A stretch of 64,000 nt of DNA from Neoceratodus forsteri (Eukaryota > Chordata > Ceratodontiformes > Ceratodontidae). The notes beneath the pieces were generated by a model. That model ran no database searches, was not told the origin of the DNA, and was given only the letters and a program-made list of their open reading frames with translations. A program made the position numbers and the translations under genes. The DNA lies in NCBI GenBank assembly GCA_016271365.2, contig CM057456.1, forward strand, positions 663,055,501 through 663,119,500. Reading direction: 5' to 3'. Positions 32,050-45,688 of the stretch are shown here, piece by piece (position 1 is the stretch's first letter; each line of letters starts with the position of its first letter).

Positions 32050-33462
32050 GATAGCTTATTTATTTATTTTTTATTTATTTAAGAATCAGTTTACAACCTT
32101 TGAGCCAGAGGCTCGTTTCCAAAGGTACTTCGTCACATAAAGACATACATTGCGTTTCGGTTACATAGCAAAGGTTTGCAAAAAATCAATAGGCATTCAC
32201 CAGAGATGCCACGTCACATTGTGGTCAGACAAATACAAATGGGTACAGGGTACATGTAATTGATAACAGGTATTACACAAGTCGGTATCAAGTGAGCATT
32301 CTGGTAGATAAACATTGAAAACAGCTGGCACTGGCCAGGTTAAACCTAGGCATGGTGTACAGGAAGTGGTGGAGGGATGGTTGGGTGGAGAGCTGCCGGG
32401 GGCATTGTCAAGAGAAAGAGGTGGAGGCTATGTTCAGAGACAGAAGCAGTTCGAGTGCTGAAGATGTGGTTCCAGTGCGGTTTTGAATGTTGAGATGGTG
32501 ATGGCATTGGTGATGGTGGCAGGGAGAGAGTTAAACCAGGTTGGGGCTCTATAGCTGAAGGACCTCTGGCCACGGCTGGTTCTCATTCTGGGGACCTTTA
32601 GAGTGGTCTTGTAGGAAGACCGTGTTGCAATGGTGGGAGGGCTCTGGTGGATGGATGCCGTTACCCCAGGGGTGGAGAGCCTGAGTAGGGTTTTTTTGGT
32701 GAGGAGACAGGTCTGGTATCGGAGCCGTTCATCCAGGGTAAGCAGGTTAGCATCAACATATAGCTGACAGGTGTGTGTGAGCCTGGGGGCACCAGTAATC
32801 AATCTGCATGCTTTATTCAGGGTTAGGTGAATTTTGTTGAGTGCAGTGGTGTCGGTGGCACCGTATACTTGTAGATCATAGTCTACAAGGGACAGAGCAG
32901 ACGATGTAACAGCTAGCGGAGGAGCATTTGGTGGAAGGCAGGTTTATGGTGGAATAGGATGCCAAGCCGTGTGTAGGCGGATGTTAGGCCATGTGGTTGT
33001 GAAATGTGAGGCTGAATCAAGGTAACCCCAAGGTATTTGTAGGAGCAGACTTGTTCCAGTGGTTGGTTGGTGCTTGGAAGGATATAGAGTGGGTGGTTGC
33101 TAGCTTTGTTTTGGGGTGTGAAAAGAGCATAGTTTTGGTTTTCTTAAGATTGATGATGAGTCTGCGCTCCTTAAACCAAGCCTCGCACTGTTGAAAGACT
33201 GCTGTAGGGAGTCCTGTAGGGAGATGGGATTACGGTGGGTGGCAAAAAGGACAGCGTCGTCTGCATACAGCAGAATTTTTCCAGAGCATGCACTGGGCAG
33301 GGTGTTCAGATACAGCGAGAAGAGAAGGGGGCCCAGGATGGAGCCTTGGGGGAGGACAGCGTCGTCTGCATACAGCAGAATTTTGCCAGAGCATGCACTG
33401 GGCAGGGTGTTCAGATACAGCGAGAAGAGAAGGGGGCCCAGGATGGAGCCTTGGGGGCCTTA
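32050..33462 (-). mobile_element. L2-like LINE 3' half (minus), same family as 19465-23343
   Basis: The 3' tail at 32050-32090 and AACCTTTGAGCCAGAGGCTC are the reverse of the 3' UTR at 23280-23340. The ORF2 C-terminus (32802-32434) reads ITGAPRLTHTCQLY, LDERLRYQTCLLTKKTLL and RSFSYRAPTWFNSLPATI. The RT core lies at 33000-33460. Similarity stops at ~33462 just after PQGSIL, so the copy is 5' truncated in the RT. It includes the 105-bp duplication described separately. Confidence 0.87.
33248..33457 (-). repeat. 105-bp in-frame tandem duplication of RT motifs B-C
   Basis: 33248-33352 and 33353-33457 are nearly identical; I see one difference (TTTTTCC versus TTTTGCC). Each unit encodes, on the minus strand, PQGSILGPLLFSLYLNTLPS then ACSGKILLYADDAVL, 35 codons exactly. 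The joined reading therefore stays in frame and carries two YADD boxes (plus-strand positions 33256-33267 and 33361-33372). Both strands are open across the repeat. Confidence 0.92.
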
Positions 33463-34798
33463 GCTTCTCTCATCCTGAGATTGTATTACACCAATTAGCT
33501 AACCAAGGACTTCCAACTCCTTTGAAAATGTAATTTTCAGCTTCCTGGCTAGTAACTGTTTTCCTGAGTCACACAGGAATGTCACATATTTTAAAAGACT
33601 TTTTCTCATTTCCTGTGATCTTTCAGTAACACTATGTACTCCTTTAAAAAAACACATGAGCATCCTTTGTGGCATTTAGCATACACAAAATTACATAAAA
33701 GCACATAAAAAATATAACAGAACTATATCTGCAAATTATGACTGGAAGTTGGCTAGCTCGCCACATGTGTATCCAACATTTTGGTGACAAAATGTTAAGA
33801 GGTATACAGGGTCTGCCCTGCAGATGGTGAGTTTTATTCCAGCCTCCACAAATTTGCTACCTCATTCTTCCCAATCTCCCAACTCTGCTTTCCCAGGACA
33901 TCACTGCAAACCAGACTCTGAAATGACCATTCACAGACCTATAGCTGTTGCTGTTGTCAAATGTAGGGGTCCCCACATTTTCCTAGCTGAACATGCCAGT
34001 CAGTGTGCTATCCATGCACTCCCACTCTTATCCCACCCAGCATGTCTTTTCATCACAAAAACAATGCTTTGGTGTATAGATGTTAAAAAAAGAAACCTTT
34101 TTAAAATACATAACTTGAAAGGTTAAAACAGGCATTCCTAGTGTGTATAGATCCTAATATAGAGAAACAGAGGTGGCAGAGCTTCATGCCTGGGTACTGT
34201 TTTCCTTGGGCCGATGAAAGGGCAATGTCTAAAAAAACACTATTATTGTTGCGAAGAGCATGTTAAAACAAATCAATACTTTTGTGCATGATATATACAA
34301 ATACAAATGTTGCAACGTTTTCTATTCCAGATGCCCTTAGGTTTGTCTGGCCCCTCCCCAAAAAAAATCCGAGCTCTTCCCCAGGATTACTTGATGCTGC
34401 TCGAACACTTCCAGATGTGCATGTAGCCGGTTGGTCACAGGGTGGTGGCTGAGCATATCTTTCTGCCTTTCTCTGCCCGACTCTGTTTGTTGCCCTGTGG
34501 TTGGGGTGAGAGTGTGGTGACGTGCATGATGATGTTGGTGGGCTACTGTGCATGCAGGGCTAATGCTGCTGGACTGGATATCTACTGATCTAGGATCATC
34601 TGGTTTGGGGGAGAGCAGAAAGAGGAAGGGAGAGGCCATCGTACTAAACTATAGGGACTGCAGATTGTGTGTGATTGTACAGGATGTCTTTTTTGTTTTG
34701 CTGGGGCAGGAAGCAATGTAGGAGCAGGATAAATGTACAACAATTGGAACATTTCCTGACTTGTATTTTTTTACAGTATGAGTGCATACAATTCTAAA
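33463..34798. other. No gene recognised
   Basis: Short ORFs only. It contains a CCCCTCCCCAAAAAAAATCC patch near 34348. No known element recognised. Confidence 0.35.
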
Positions 34799-34937
34799 GG
34801 GATACATGATGGCAAGGTGTTTGATAACTGATATAGCTGAATAAGTGGCAAGTGAGCTCGGGGAATATCATGAGTGGCCTAGTGTAGCAGAGCCATGAGT
34901 GATTGTTCCTCAAGCTCACTTGCTATGAGTTTAGATA

Positions 34938-36544
<1,607 letters not shown>

Positions 36545-36588
36545 TATATCAGCTATCAATTACCTTGCCATCACGTATCCATTTTATA

Positions 36589-38097
36589 CAATAGGGGTTT
36601 TTATTTTTCTGGCATTTGGTTTACTTATATTTTGAGTTATTTGTGTGTTTTACCTGTTTTGTGCAGTGTTTACTTGTTTTTCAGTGTTCTTCCGCAGTGT
36701 TTCTGAATGGGTGATCATAGTAATTTTTATTGGATGGTTTACTGAATGGTTTGTGGTATTGAATTTTGATTGATTGTGATATTTGGTTTTTGTCTGTGGT
36801 CTTGTGTGGTTTGTGGGTGTGATATCCTGGTTGGTGGGTTGCTGTCTGTGCTACTATTTCATTGGTTGCTTTCTGTTGTTCTGTGTTTGAATTGGTTATT
36901 TTCGGAGATGGGTGGGGTGTTTCCTTTCCATGTTGGCGTTATTGGTTTGTGACTTTGGCATTTAGTGTATTCTACCTCTCTCTACTTTTGTTTGGATCTG
37001 GTCTTGTCATGAGAAATGTTAGGTTTGCTTTTATTTTAATTTGTGGCACTTATGTTACTCTTTTTGTTTTTGCAGTGGGGGGGTGTAGTTCTGCAGTTTT
37101 GGGCGTTGACATGTACACAGTAGTGATAATCTTCATGACATAGAGACTGTTTAGATAACTTCTATAGAATTTCACTGTGTACACATCATGCTTGGAATGT
37201 TTCTCTGGGGTTGGGGTGTTGATACAAGACATTGTGGAATGAGTTATCACTTCACCCCTATTGTATAATCCCATATAATTGTGGACTAGTGCAACCATCT
37301 GTGGGCTAGTGCAATTTTGAATAAACTTGTCCTGTTGGTTAGTGCAAAAAAAGGTTACGGTTAACCCCTGGAGCTGAGAGGACTTTCTACAGTCCTTAGT
37401 GTGATCAACATATAAATGCAGTGTTCTGTGTACATCAAGTGTATGGAGCAATGCCTCAGTTACCCTTACTGTGTTAGCGGCTCAGGATAATACATAGGAA
37501 GGTTTATGGTCTAATTCAATGTGAAATTAGAACTCACCTTAGGTAGGAAATGGGGATTGGTCCGCAAAGACACTTTGTCCTTGTGGAAAATCAAATAAAG
37601 AGGTTCATGCATTAGAGCCTGATGCTAGGAAATCCTATGAGCAGCAGTCATGGTGAGCAAAAATAATGTTTTCTAGGAAAGGAAATGCATTTCATAGATC
37701 GTTGCAGGCTGAAATAACCAGGGATGATTTTTCAAGTAAGAAACTGAGGTCCCAAGGTGGAACCAGCTTACAAATCGGGGGACCCATGTACAGAATACCC
37801 TTTAAAAACATAGTGTCTGTATTAAAAACCTGGTGTGTCTATAATAATGAGAAAACAACAGGAAACAAAAAAGTTCTAATCATCTGTGAATCTTGACAGA
37901 CAAACTGGTGCTGGTAATTGAAAATGGAAAGTTTGTGGGCAGAACTACACATCATGCAGTTGATACTGAGCTGTCAGTAGTGAGGAATTTCTCAATTTCC
38001 TCACATTTATTATAGATGTGAAGTGAGAGAGGAGTCTGATCTACATACTTTGATAGGGTTAGTGCTCAGCAGGAGCTGCAAGTCACAAATATTTGCA
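36589..38097. other. GT-rich then AT-rich unique sequence, no gene
   Basis: 36600-37140 is T/G rich on plus, giving two long but unconvincing ORFs. 37281-37299 (GGACTAGTGCAACCATCTG) recurs at 56653-56671. No splice-bounded exon was found. Confidence 0.35.
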
Positions 38098-38776
38098 TTA
38101 AAGGAGAAGTCCACACAAAACTTGAAAAAATATATGTTGTGCAGAGTGTTTTAATTTGTATGTGAAGTTCTAGTGTTTCCTTCCCTCTGACTGGTATTAG
38201 GAGTTTTTCCTAAATTAGCCTGCTAGCTTTATGCTAGTTTTACAACCCCTGGGGATCTTCATCCCTGACAGCTTAATTGTATTTCTTGTTCCCACAGTGC
38301 ATCTTGTCTCATGTGACAGTGATGTAAGAAAGACCCAACATTCAGTACACACGCCAAACAAACTAAGTATCTTGGAAGCTTTACAAGCTGCACAAAAATT
38401 ACCAGCAGCAAAGTTTTTCAGGACAGTAAGACCTTTATGATGAGGGTGGTCACCAAGCTGAATTCAACAGATTTTAAAATATAGCCATCTATACTGTTGT
38501 GAACTGATTGTAAAGCAATGCTTTCTGCTGGATTTATGGTCTTTGCTACATCACCATCACATGAAACAAGGTGCATTGTAGAACAAAGGAATACAATTAA
38601 GCTGTTTCATATGGAGATCCCCAGGGGTCATAAAACTACCCTAACGCTAGCAGGCTAATTAAGGAAAAACTCCTAATGCCAGTCAGAGGGAAGGAAACAC
38701 TAGAACTTCACATGCAAATTAAAACACTCTGCACAACATATATTTTTTTCTCATTTTGGGTGGACTTCTCCTTTAA
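38098..38776. mobile_element. TTAA-flanked palindromic MITE, Kolobok/T2-like
   Basis: TTAA at 38098-38101 and 38773-38776 bounds inverted termini AAGGAGAAGTCCACACAAAA and their complement. The arms pair for ~230 bp (CTGACTGGTATTAGGAGTTT..., CCCCTGGGGATCTTCAT..., GACAGCTTAATTGTAT...) around a ~190-bp middle. TTAA duplications with AAGGAGAA-type ends are typical of Kolobok/T2 MITEs of frogs; piggyBac also uses TTAA, so the superfamily is not certain. Noncoding. Confidence 0.85.
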
Positions 38777-38844
38777 TTACTGCTGCAATTAAGTACAGGG
38801 ACTGGGGCTTGCAGTGCTAGGGGTTGTCTATAAGCCAGGCTAAG

Positions 38845-39182
38845 ATGAAGCATTAAACTGAAGTCCTGTCTGCCTGTTCTCGTGGATGTTCAGGCTGACA
38901 TTACAGATCCCATGGCATGTCTCAAAAACAGGGAATGTACCTGTTGACTTGACCAATTTTCTCACACTCACTAAAATGCCCCCTAAGATTACACCCCCTA
39001 TGCTCCTTACTACCTTAGTATGAGCCTCAGTGTGGAAATCACCAACAGCTTAACCTGGTTCAGTATTAGTTGGTTTGCATCTATATCCCCCACTGCCCCT
39101 GGATAAGGTTGAAAACAACAAGTTTTTCCAAGCCCTACTTTCCTGGTCAACAACTTCTAACTAACTAACTAACTAACTAACT
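38845..39182 (+). mobile_element. SINE (plus) with (CTAA)n tail
   Basis: GCATTAAACTGAAGTCCTGT, TCTGCCTGTTCTCGTGG and GATCCCATGGCATGTCTC match the minus-strand SINE at 9655-9905. CATCTATATCCCCCACTGCC matches 9210. The 3' end is CCTGGTCAACAACTTCTAAC leading into (CTAA)6 at 39157-39182. The tRNA-like head is not clear upstream of 38845, so the 5' end is truncated or decayed. Confidence 0.7.
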
Positions 39183-41234
39183 GTGTGTTGCTCTTGTTGT
39201 CTTGCTGCAAAAACCTAAAGGCTACTGCTGAACTACTGCTCATTTTTTTTTGTTAATTTAGTCCTCCTCTCTGGTCCTGGTCGGCACGCCATCCCAGCCA
39301 TTCGCCCAGCCCCATACCCCGACATCAGGCTTAGCTTCCCCTTCTTCCCCCATGGTTTCCCCTCCATGGCAGGGTGGTAAGGAGGCCCCAACTCAACAGG
39401 ATCCAGATTCTAGGGAAGTGCCATCTCGGAGTCAACACCTGTGGAGGATGGCTGCTCATGCCGCTCGACCTGGGACCCTTTCTCCCTATTCTGATTGGTT
39501 CCTCGAGTGGAGTGTGCAATGTTGGCAATGGCTGAGTTGTGCATGCTTTCACACACAGCATGCTGGCTGGTGGCTTCTCCTCTCCCTTCTTACATGAGGG
39601 CTTATGGTGTGCTGACACCCAGCCTCTGCTAGGTGTCAGGGGAACACTGACCCTGTACTCCCCCCTCCCTGAGAAAGGAGAGCCATCCTTCGGAGGCTCA
39701 ATCCTCTCCCTATCCCTCTCTGACTGACCCCTGGCAGCTTGCTTGCACCACGAACATGGGTCGCCGGCATGGTGGGAGGTAAGACACAGATGCCTCAGCC
39801 TTCCATGCCACTAGGCCAACATGGGTTTTGTTGTTGCTGTGGGGGGGCTCAGTGATGTGAATGAAATCAACCTGTGTTGAATGCCTTAGGGCACTATCCT
39901 CAAAGGCACAGCAGATTTGCACTACTTGCACATATCTGGAGTGCTTTGTTCTGCAGCTGTGGGTGCCAGTGTGCATGCTGGCATCCACAACCACGGCCCC
40001 TATGGTCTGCTGGTGTGCAGCCACTCACTGGAGCAGGGGGCCGTGAAGAGAGTCTGGATCATAGGTATCCAGCCAGATGCTCATGCCAGTCTGAAAGTGA
40101 ATCCCATCCTGCACAGGGGCAGAGCAATCTGGGATATGACAGACCTCCAGGACCAATGTATCTCCACTGGCACACATGTTTTTGTGCATGAACTTACTTT
40201 CTGGTGCCAGTGATGTTACCAGTCCACCACAGAGGCTTCTAGTGCCAGGAACTGGAAGAGAGAGGGCTGATTGGGCCTGGAGTCATGGTGTGTGACCAGG
40301 AGGAGGGGTACAAAGAATTGCTGCTGGTACCCCTAGGCACCATAATGTTTTCTTTGAGGATTAGGCTCCTACCAGCCTACATCCTATAGTCTGCACTGAC
40401 CCTGACTGTCTGCATAGCAAGGTATGCAGGATAAGATCAGGTACAATGGGGGCACATGTCCTACATTGTGGATGGCACAGAGGGCACCCATGGTATGCAT
40501 CCTGCGCATATGGGGCACTCTGTGGTTTTTCCAGACCCTTTGCATTTGCAAAGAGGAGGGGACTCTTTTGGCTAGTCTACAAAAGATCAGTGAGACCACA
40601 TAGTGAACGTGCGTAGTCACTTCTGGGCAAAAGTCATATAAGCATGCATACCTCAACCATATTGGCTGTCTTATTCCAACAATACCTTATGTAACAGTCT
40701 ACTGTATGTTGCCTTTCATCTGAATTTAATTGACAAATTTCAATCATTAAAATGCAGTTAATGCTCTTTTAATCTTTTTTCTCAAAAGTGCATTGCTGTG
40801 TACAAATAAATTCTAACAAAGGAGCCCAGAATTCGAGATACACTACCCGTTCATCAGAGAGGTGGTGTCCATTGGAAAAAGCAGACCATTTACACAGGTA
40901 CAGCTACTTAATACATTTGTTTTATGTGGACAAAATGTGCCAATTTTAACAATCAGTTGGTAACTTCATGGGAGAGGTGGTCAGGATCAATTAGCAAAAT
41001 TGCAGTGGGTACCTGGCTTTCCAGTCATTGAGATGAAAAAGGGGACCTGTGAGCCAGTCCAGTCTCCTGGCCTGAAGCATTGCACACCCTTGGAGGCAGA
41101 GAGAAACCAAGACAAAAATGTGCTGCCAGGCAGCCATCTGACTTCCAACTACTCACAGACACTGACAGGCGTCGGGGTGTGCCTTGGAGTCATCAGCTCT
41201 AACGCTAACCCCATTCTCCTATACTGTACCATCT
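39183..41234. other. Unique sequence, no gene recognised
   Basis: Several overlapping ORFs of 60-105 codons at 39330-40210 on both strands reflect a GC-rich stretch. None shows a domain that I recognise and no splice pattern supports them. Confidence 0.35.
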
Positions 41235-41370
41235 CATAGAAACATAGAAATCTGTTGACAGAAAAGGACCGCCTGGCCCAGCCAGTCTGCCCAGTGTGCT
41301 ATACTAGCTGCTAGGACTTTGCAGTTCCCTACCATCTCCCCCTGGCATCTCAGCTTATTTACTTATGGAA
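41235..41370 (-). mobile_element. CR1 LINE 3' end
   Basis: CATAGAAACATAGAAAT is the minus-strand (TTTCTATG)n tail. It is followed by GACAGAAAAGGACCGCCTGG and CCCAGTCTGCCCAGT, matching the CR1 3' UTR at 58789-58870. It is a heavily 5'-truncated copy of ~130 bp. Confidence 0.85.
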
Positions 41371-41548
41371 TGGGGACAGCATTAGGGCAGATGACTCAAA
41401 GGCACACCCCTGACACCTTGCACTGTCTGCAGTACAGGATTGGTGGGGTGTTAGGGTTGAAACCCTAACACCACATTTCCTTGTTTTGTCACATTAGTAA
41501 CAACCCTAACTGATGCATTAATGAAAATCTTTGCAATGAATATATATT

Positions 41549-41551
<3 letters not shown>

Positions 41552-41581
<30 letters not shown>
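41552..41581. repeat. (TA)n microsatellite
   Basis: Fifteen AT units abutting the tail end of the minus SINE at 41583; it probably grew from that tail. Confidence 0.95.
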
Positions 41582-41582
<1 letters not shown>

Positions 41583-41585
<3 letters not shown>

Positions 41586-41780
41586 CTTTTGTAACTGGGA
41601 GGCCATCTAGGCACAAGTGCCTGTTTTCTGGAACTACTTAGGAGCACTGGGGTGGTTAAGTAACTTATTCAGAGTCACACAGTATGCAAGTGGAGGTTAC
41701 TGGAATCAAACCTAGGTCTGCCGGATGTACCAAGCTCTGTCACAGCTCATTACTCTAACCTCTAGGCTATACCGTCAGTC
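41583..41780 (-). mobile_element. tRNA-headed CORE-type SINE (minus)
   Basis: Reverse of the 42878 and 54910 copies: CAAGTGCCTGTTTTCTGGAA, CAGTGCTCC complement, AAGTAACTTATTCAGAGTCA (CORE complement), GAATCAAACCTAGG (B-box complement) and CTAACCTCTAGGCTATA (A-box complement). Full length at the head. Confidence 0.85.
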
Positions 41781-42877
41781 CCATTAAAATCATGAGTCTC
41801 CCCATTCTTCTTGTTTCAAACTAGAAAGACTGATGACTGTCATTCTGTCATCATGATTTTACCTTTCAAATTTATAATGATGTTTGTGTCCCTTCTTTGT
41901 ACCCCCCTCAAGTCTCAATATCTGTTCTTTGTTGTGGAGATAAGAACTACCCACAGTACACCCTGTGCAGTCTCACCAAAGGTATAAACAGTGGCATAAT
42001 CACTTTCCTGTCAGTAGAAATACACCCTATAGTCCTATTACATTTCCTGATACAGTAATTGTAGCACATTATGTTCAGCACAGGCCCTGGGCAAGTCAAA
42101 CACCACAAAGTATGAATGGACAATGTGTCCAGAAAAAGCACGCCCAGTGCCCTATCTATGCCAATGACCAGAGGCCAGTACACAGACACACCTGGCAGTC
42201 AAGGTACGCCAGATAACAGAAACCTGTGCAGAGATGTCAGGCTTGTACATGTGGGATTGAATGGTATGATCTGTGTCTTTAGTCCGCACACCAGCACCGT
42301 CCTCATGAAGGTGGCCACACATACGCACACCACTGGAGAGCCATAGTGCTGCTAGCACACAAACACATGAGGATGGGGCATTGTTCAACCAGTCTCTTTA
42401 TATGATGCAGACCGGTGACCTTTCACACTCAGTTGACAAAGTACAGTATACACACAATGACCCCACACCTTGTAATCAGCAACAGTAATGGCAGCAGCAA
42501 CTGAAATAAAGGCACCCAGGTACAGTATTCAACCTCCTATACTACTGCATATGTCCATATATGGCTCTCATATGTTCATCAAACGGAGAGGGCTGTTCAC
42601 CCTTGTGAGTCGCATATTATCACATTTCACTTTACTGCATCTCATCTTACATTATGTATGGTCTGTTGGACAGACCCATTGAATGTGCACGTTCATGTTT
42701 TCCAGGGCATCCACAACATCACTATTCAGGTGACAGAGGTACCCAGGGTGGGCACATACTTTCAGGACACTACTCCCCTGTGTTCGTGAATGAGACATAA
42801 CTCCCTCCATCTCTCATCTCCCTAGATGACACTCCCACACTCTACTAGGACCTATTAGGGCGTATGTGCACATATAG
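41781..42877. other. Unique sequence, no gene recognised
   Basis: CA/TG-rich with short ORFs only. No repeat or domain recognised. Confidence 0.35.
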
Positions 42878-43090
42878 CCTATATAGCCTGGAGGTTAGAG
42901 TAACAAGCTGTGAATGAGTTTGGTACTTGCAGGCCTGGGTTTGATTCCCATAGCTTTCACTTGAATATTGTGTAACTCTGAGCAAGTCACTTAACCACCC
43001 CAGTGCTCCCAGGTCATCCCTGAATACAGGCACTTGTGCCTAGTGGGTCTTACCTGGTTAACAAAAAATAAATAAATAAATAAATAAATG
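42878..43090 (+). mobile_element. tRNA-headed CORE-type SINE with (AAAT)n tail
   Basis: A-box TATAGCCTGGAGGTTAGAG, B-box GGGTTTGATTCCC, CORE AACTCTGAGCAAGTCACTTA, 3' body CAGGCACTTGTGCCTAGTGG, TACCTGGTTAAC and then (AAAT)n to 43090. It is the best-preserved SINE in the window. The same subfamily occurs at 41583 (minus) and 54910 (plus). Confidence 0.9.
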
Positions 43091-43213
43091 TTGCAGCTGC
43101 AAGAGTTCATGAGAAGCATGCATTGACTGAATGCTGAAGTGCTATAACGTGTGTGCATAACATATAGGATAGTGTGTGGCATCCTGTACACTACAAGGCT
43201 ATTCTTCAGCCAA

Positions 43214-43283
43214 GTGTTTTCTATGAAGGCAGATAACCTTGACAGCGAAGTTCGAGAGGTCCCTTTGCCAACATAGAAAACAC
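43214..43283. repeat. Short inverted pair, 12-bp arms
   Basis: GTGTTTTCTATG (43214-43225) and CATAGAAAACAC (43272-43283) are perfect complements around a 46-nt spacer. Function unknown. Confidence 0.5.
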
Positions 43284-43503
43284 GAGGGGGAAGAGTAGCT
43301 GAGTAGTGTATGGGATGCCAAGACTGTTCTTTATTGTGTAGGGTCCCAACAAAAAAGATTAGCTTACATTTTTGTTGTAGAGGGAGCCAGCATTTGTCAT
43401 CCATGGCACCCATTTCACTGGCATATGATTGCCAGCCAACATGAGCACGCAATGCTTCGACCACCCCCATCCTATGAACAGCACTGATGGGGCAGTTGCA
43501 TTA

Positions 43504-43557
43504 TGATGTCCTCACTAATGCAGAACGAAAAGTTGTTCTGCATTAGTGAGGACGTCA
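43504..43557. repeat. Near-perfect hairpin, 23-bp arms and 8-nt loop
   Basis: TGATGTCCTCACTAATGCAG and AAC (43504-43526) pairs with GTT plus CTGCATTAGTGAGGACGTCA (43535-43557) with one mismatch. Loop GAAAAGTT. No U-tract follows on either strand, so there is no terminator logic. It may be a small foldback remnant or a pri-miRNA-like stem. Confidence 0.85.
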
Positions 43558-44726
43558 CTACTAATGGAGAACACCTTTTCGCAGTGTATGGTTTGCCATA
43601 TACAACGTTGACCGTACACTATAGCACAATATGCACATCCATATACGGTCATTACATATGCCCAGTTCCATTTACCATATGTTTTCCAGATGGACAATGG
43701 ACACCTGTGTACATCCTGTCAACTGACCTGCATCCCCTGTGACTTTACCTTGTTGTCCCCCTCTCTCCATTGAGCCTTCCCATGTGCCAGTCTAAACCTC
43801 CCCCCATTTCTTCTACATCCAACCTAATTAATGACGTTTGCATATCTAGTTAATCATCTGGAGCTTCAATGTTGCTGTATGGTTCTTTGTTCAGTGGTAT
43901 ACCAGTATATTTATATGTGTTCTGTCCCAATAGGGTGGCTGATTATAGGATTTGTATGTGGGGGTTGGCTGCAAGTGTGTGGCCCCTGCTTCATTTATCT
44001 CTTCCTGACTTGTGTGCTGGGATATCTGTAGGCAGTACCATGGCATAGATGCACAGTGAGCAGCCACATGTGTGGTTGGCTGGTGTGTGACTTGCATAGG
44101 GGAGGTTAGGAAGGTCAGCTGTGCACATGTTGTATTCCTTGATTTCTGTGTTATGCACCATCTGTGCATCCCTTTGCAGTGTTCTTGAGGGGTATGTGTC
44201 CCTATGTCTTTACAAACAGTGGCAGCATGTGTGTTGGGGGCAGCATTATTGGACAGTAGCAGTGTGGGGCAGGTTTGGAATGCACACATGGGTGGGCCAT
44301 CAGCACATCTCCACCACAGCACCTGCAGGTATGGAGGTAAACAGCCACCTCATACCCCCAACTCTGCCACCACTGTAGATGGTGGAACCACAGCGATGAT
44401 GGCTATGTTGCATGCATTAATGTCCAGATGGCAGTGTCTGCCAGCATGGAACTATGATGCTAGCCACAGATTGCCTTTCCACATTGTTACATGCATGCAC
44501 AAGTATCTCTTTCTATAGGGTGGTCAAGGAGAATTCCATGTGGACTGTCACCACTCCCTGTGCAGCTCTCCAAACCTGGATCAGCACCTGTGGTTGATGC
44601 CAACCGATGTTTTGAACCACACATTATGCAGAGAACTTATGCAGCATAGAGTTCCACATTAGATCTATGCACCTTTTTCATGGATAACCAGATCTTTGTT
44701 GATCATACCCTAAGTGACTACCACAC
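43558..44726. other. Unique sequence, no gene recognised
   Basis: The overlapping ORFs at 43830-44520 have no recognisable domain. TG/CA-rich. Confidence 0.35.
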
Positions 44727-44835
44727 TTGAGAAAGTAAGTAAGTCAGTAAGTATATTATTTCTGTGGCACACTATCCTGGAGGCTCAGGGCACCTCAAAA
44801 AATACACAATACACAGTAGAATGAAAGCCTTCTCA
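44727..44835 (-). mobile_element. Possible LINE or SINE 3' end with (TTAC)n tail
   Basis: AAAGTAAGTAAGTCAGTAAG (44734-44753) read on minus is a degenerate (TTAC)n tail after GAGGTGCCCTGAGCCTCC and a CACAGAAATAATATA block. The layout resembles a retroelement 3' end, but no family was identified. Confidence 0.3.
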
Positions 44836-45429
44836 AGTCATTCCATTTTTTGAAATTTAGACTAAGAAAGAGCACGTGAGAAGCAGCCAGTGACAGGAAG
44901 GAGAGCTGTGAGGTGGTGACAACGTGTGTTGAGTGGCAGAAATGTAAACAAGCAGTGGGGTCACAGGAGAGGCAAAAATGTCTCAGGCCAACTAACACAC
45001 AGTTTTCATAAAAGAGATCCAACAGAAACATGGATGGGAATGGCTCCCTGTGGCTGTTTTAAATGTGGACAGTGTAGCTGATGCAATTTTGTTGAAAACA
45101 CTAAAACAGTAATGAACACAAAAACTAAAAAGATGCATAATATAGCTGATTCCATCACGTGTGATACCATAGCTGTCATCTATGTCATACAGTGTCAATG
45201 TTCAACCTCTTATACCGGCAGAAAAAAAACATGTAAGGGCAGGAAGGAACAATGGCCCCTGTATTCAAAGGTTAGCATATATATACAGTAAACACACTCT
45301 GTGACTGTCAGATGGTGGCTGGCCGAAGAGAAGAGCAGAGGGCTGTGCCGGCTGCCTCTCTGCACCAGTCCTGCTTATGAGAGGCAATTGGGGTGATGGG
45401 CTGCAGGGCTGGGGTCCTCAGTGGGTGGG

Positions 45430-45596
45430 TAGTGGCAGAGTTGGTGATTGGTTGGGGGGACAATAGCCTACCAGGGATCTACTTTTCAAATGCAGGATGG
45501 GTGATCGGGGATTAGGGGGACCACTAAACCACCAGGGGTATAACTAAACTATCATTGATGGGTGATTGGGGTTGGGGGGACCACTAAACTACTAGG

Positions 45597-45688
<92 letters not shown>

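Noticed and set aside
36600..37143. Hydrophobic ORFs (36770-37143) as a membrane protein
   Set aside because: They result from a T/G-rich stretch; no start context, splice sites or homology.
39861..40213. Three overlapping ~60-105 codon ORFs
   Set aside because: GC-rich chance reading frames; looked for Harbinger or hAT motifs and found none.
42991..43470. 159-codon minus ORF
   Set aside because: Runs through a SINE into unique sequence, so it is a chimera with no domain.
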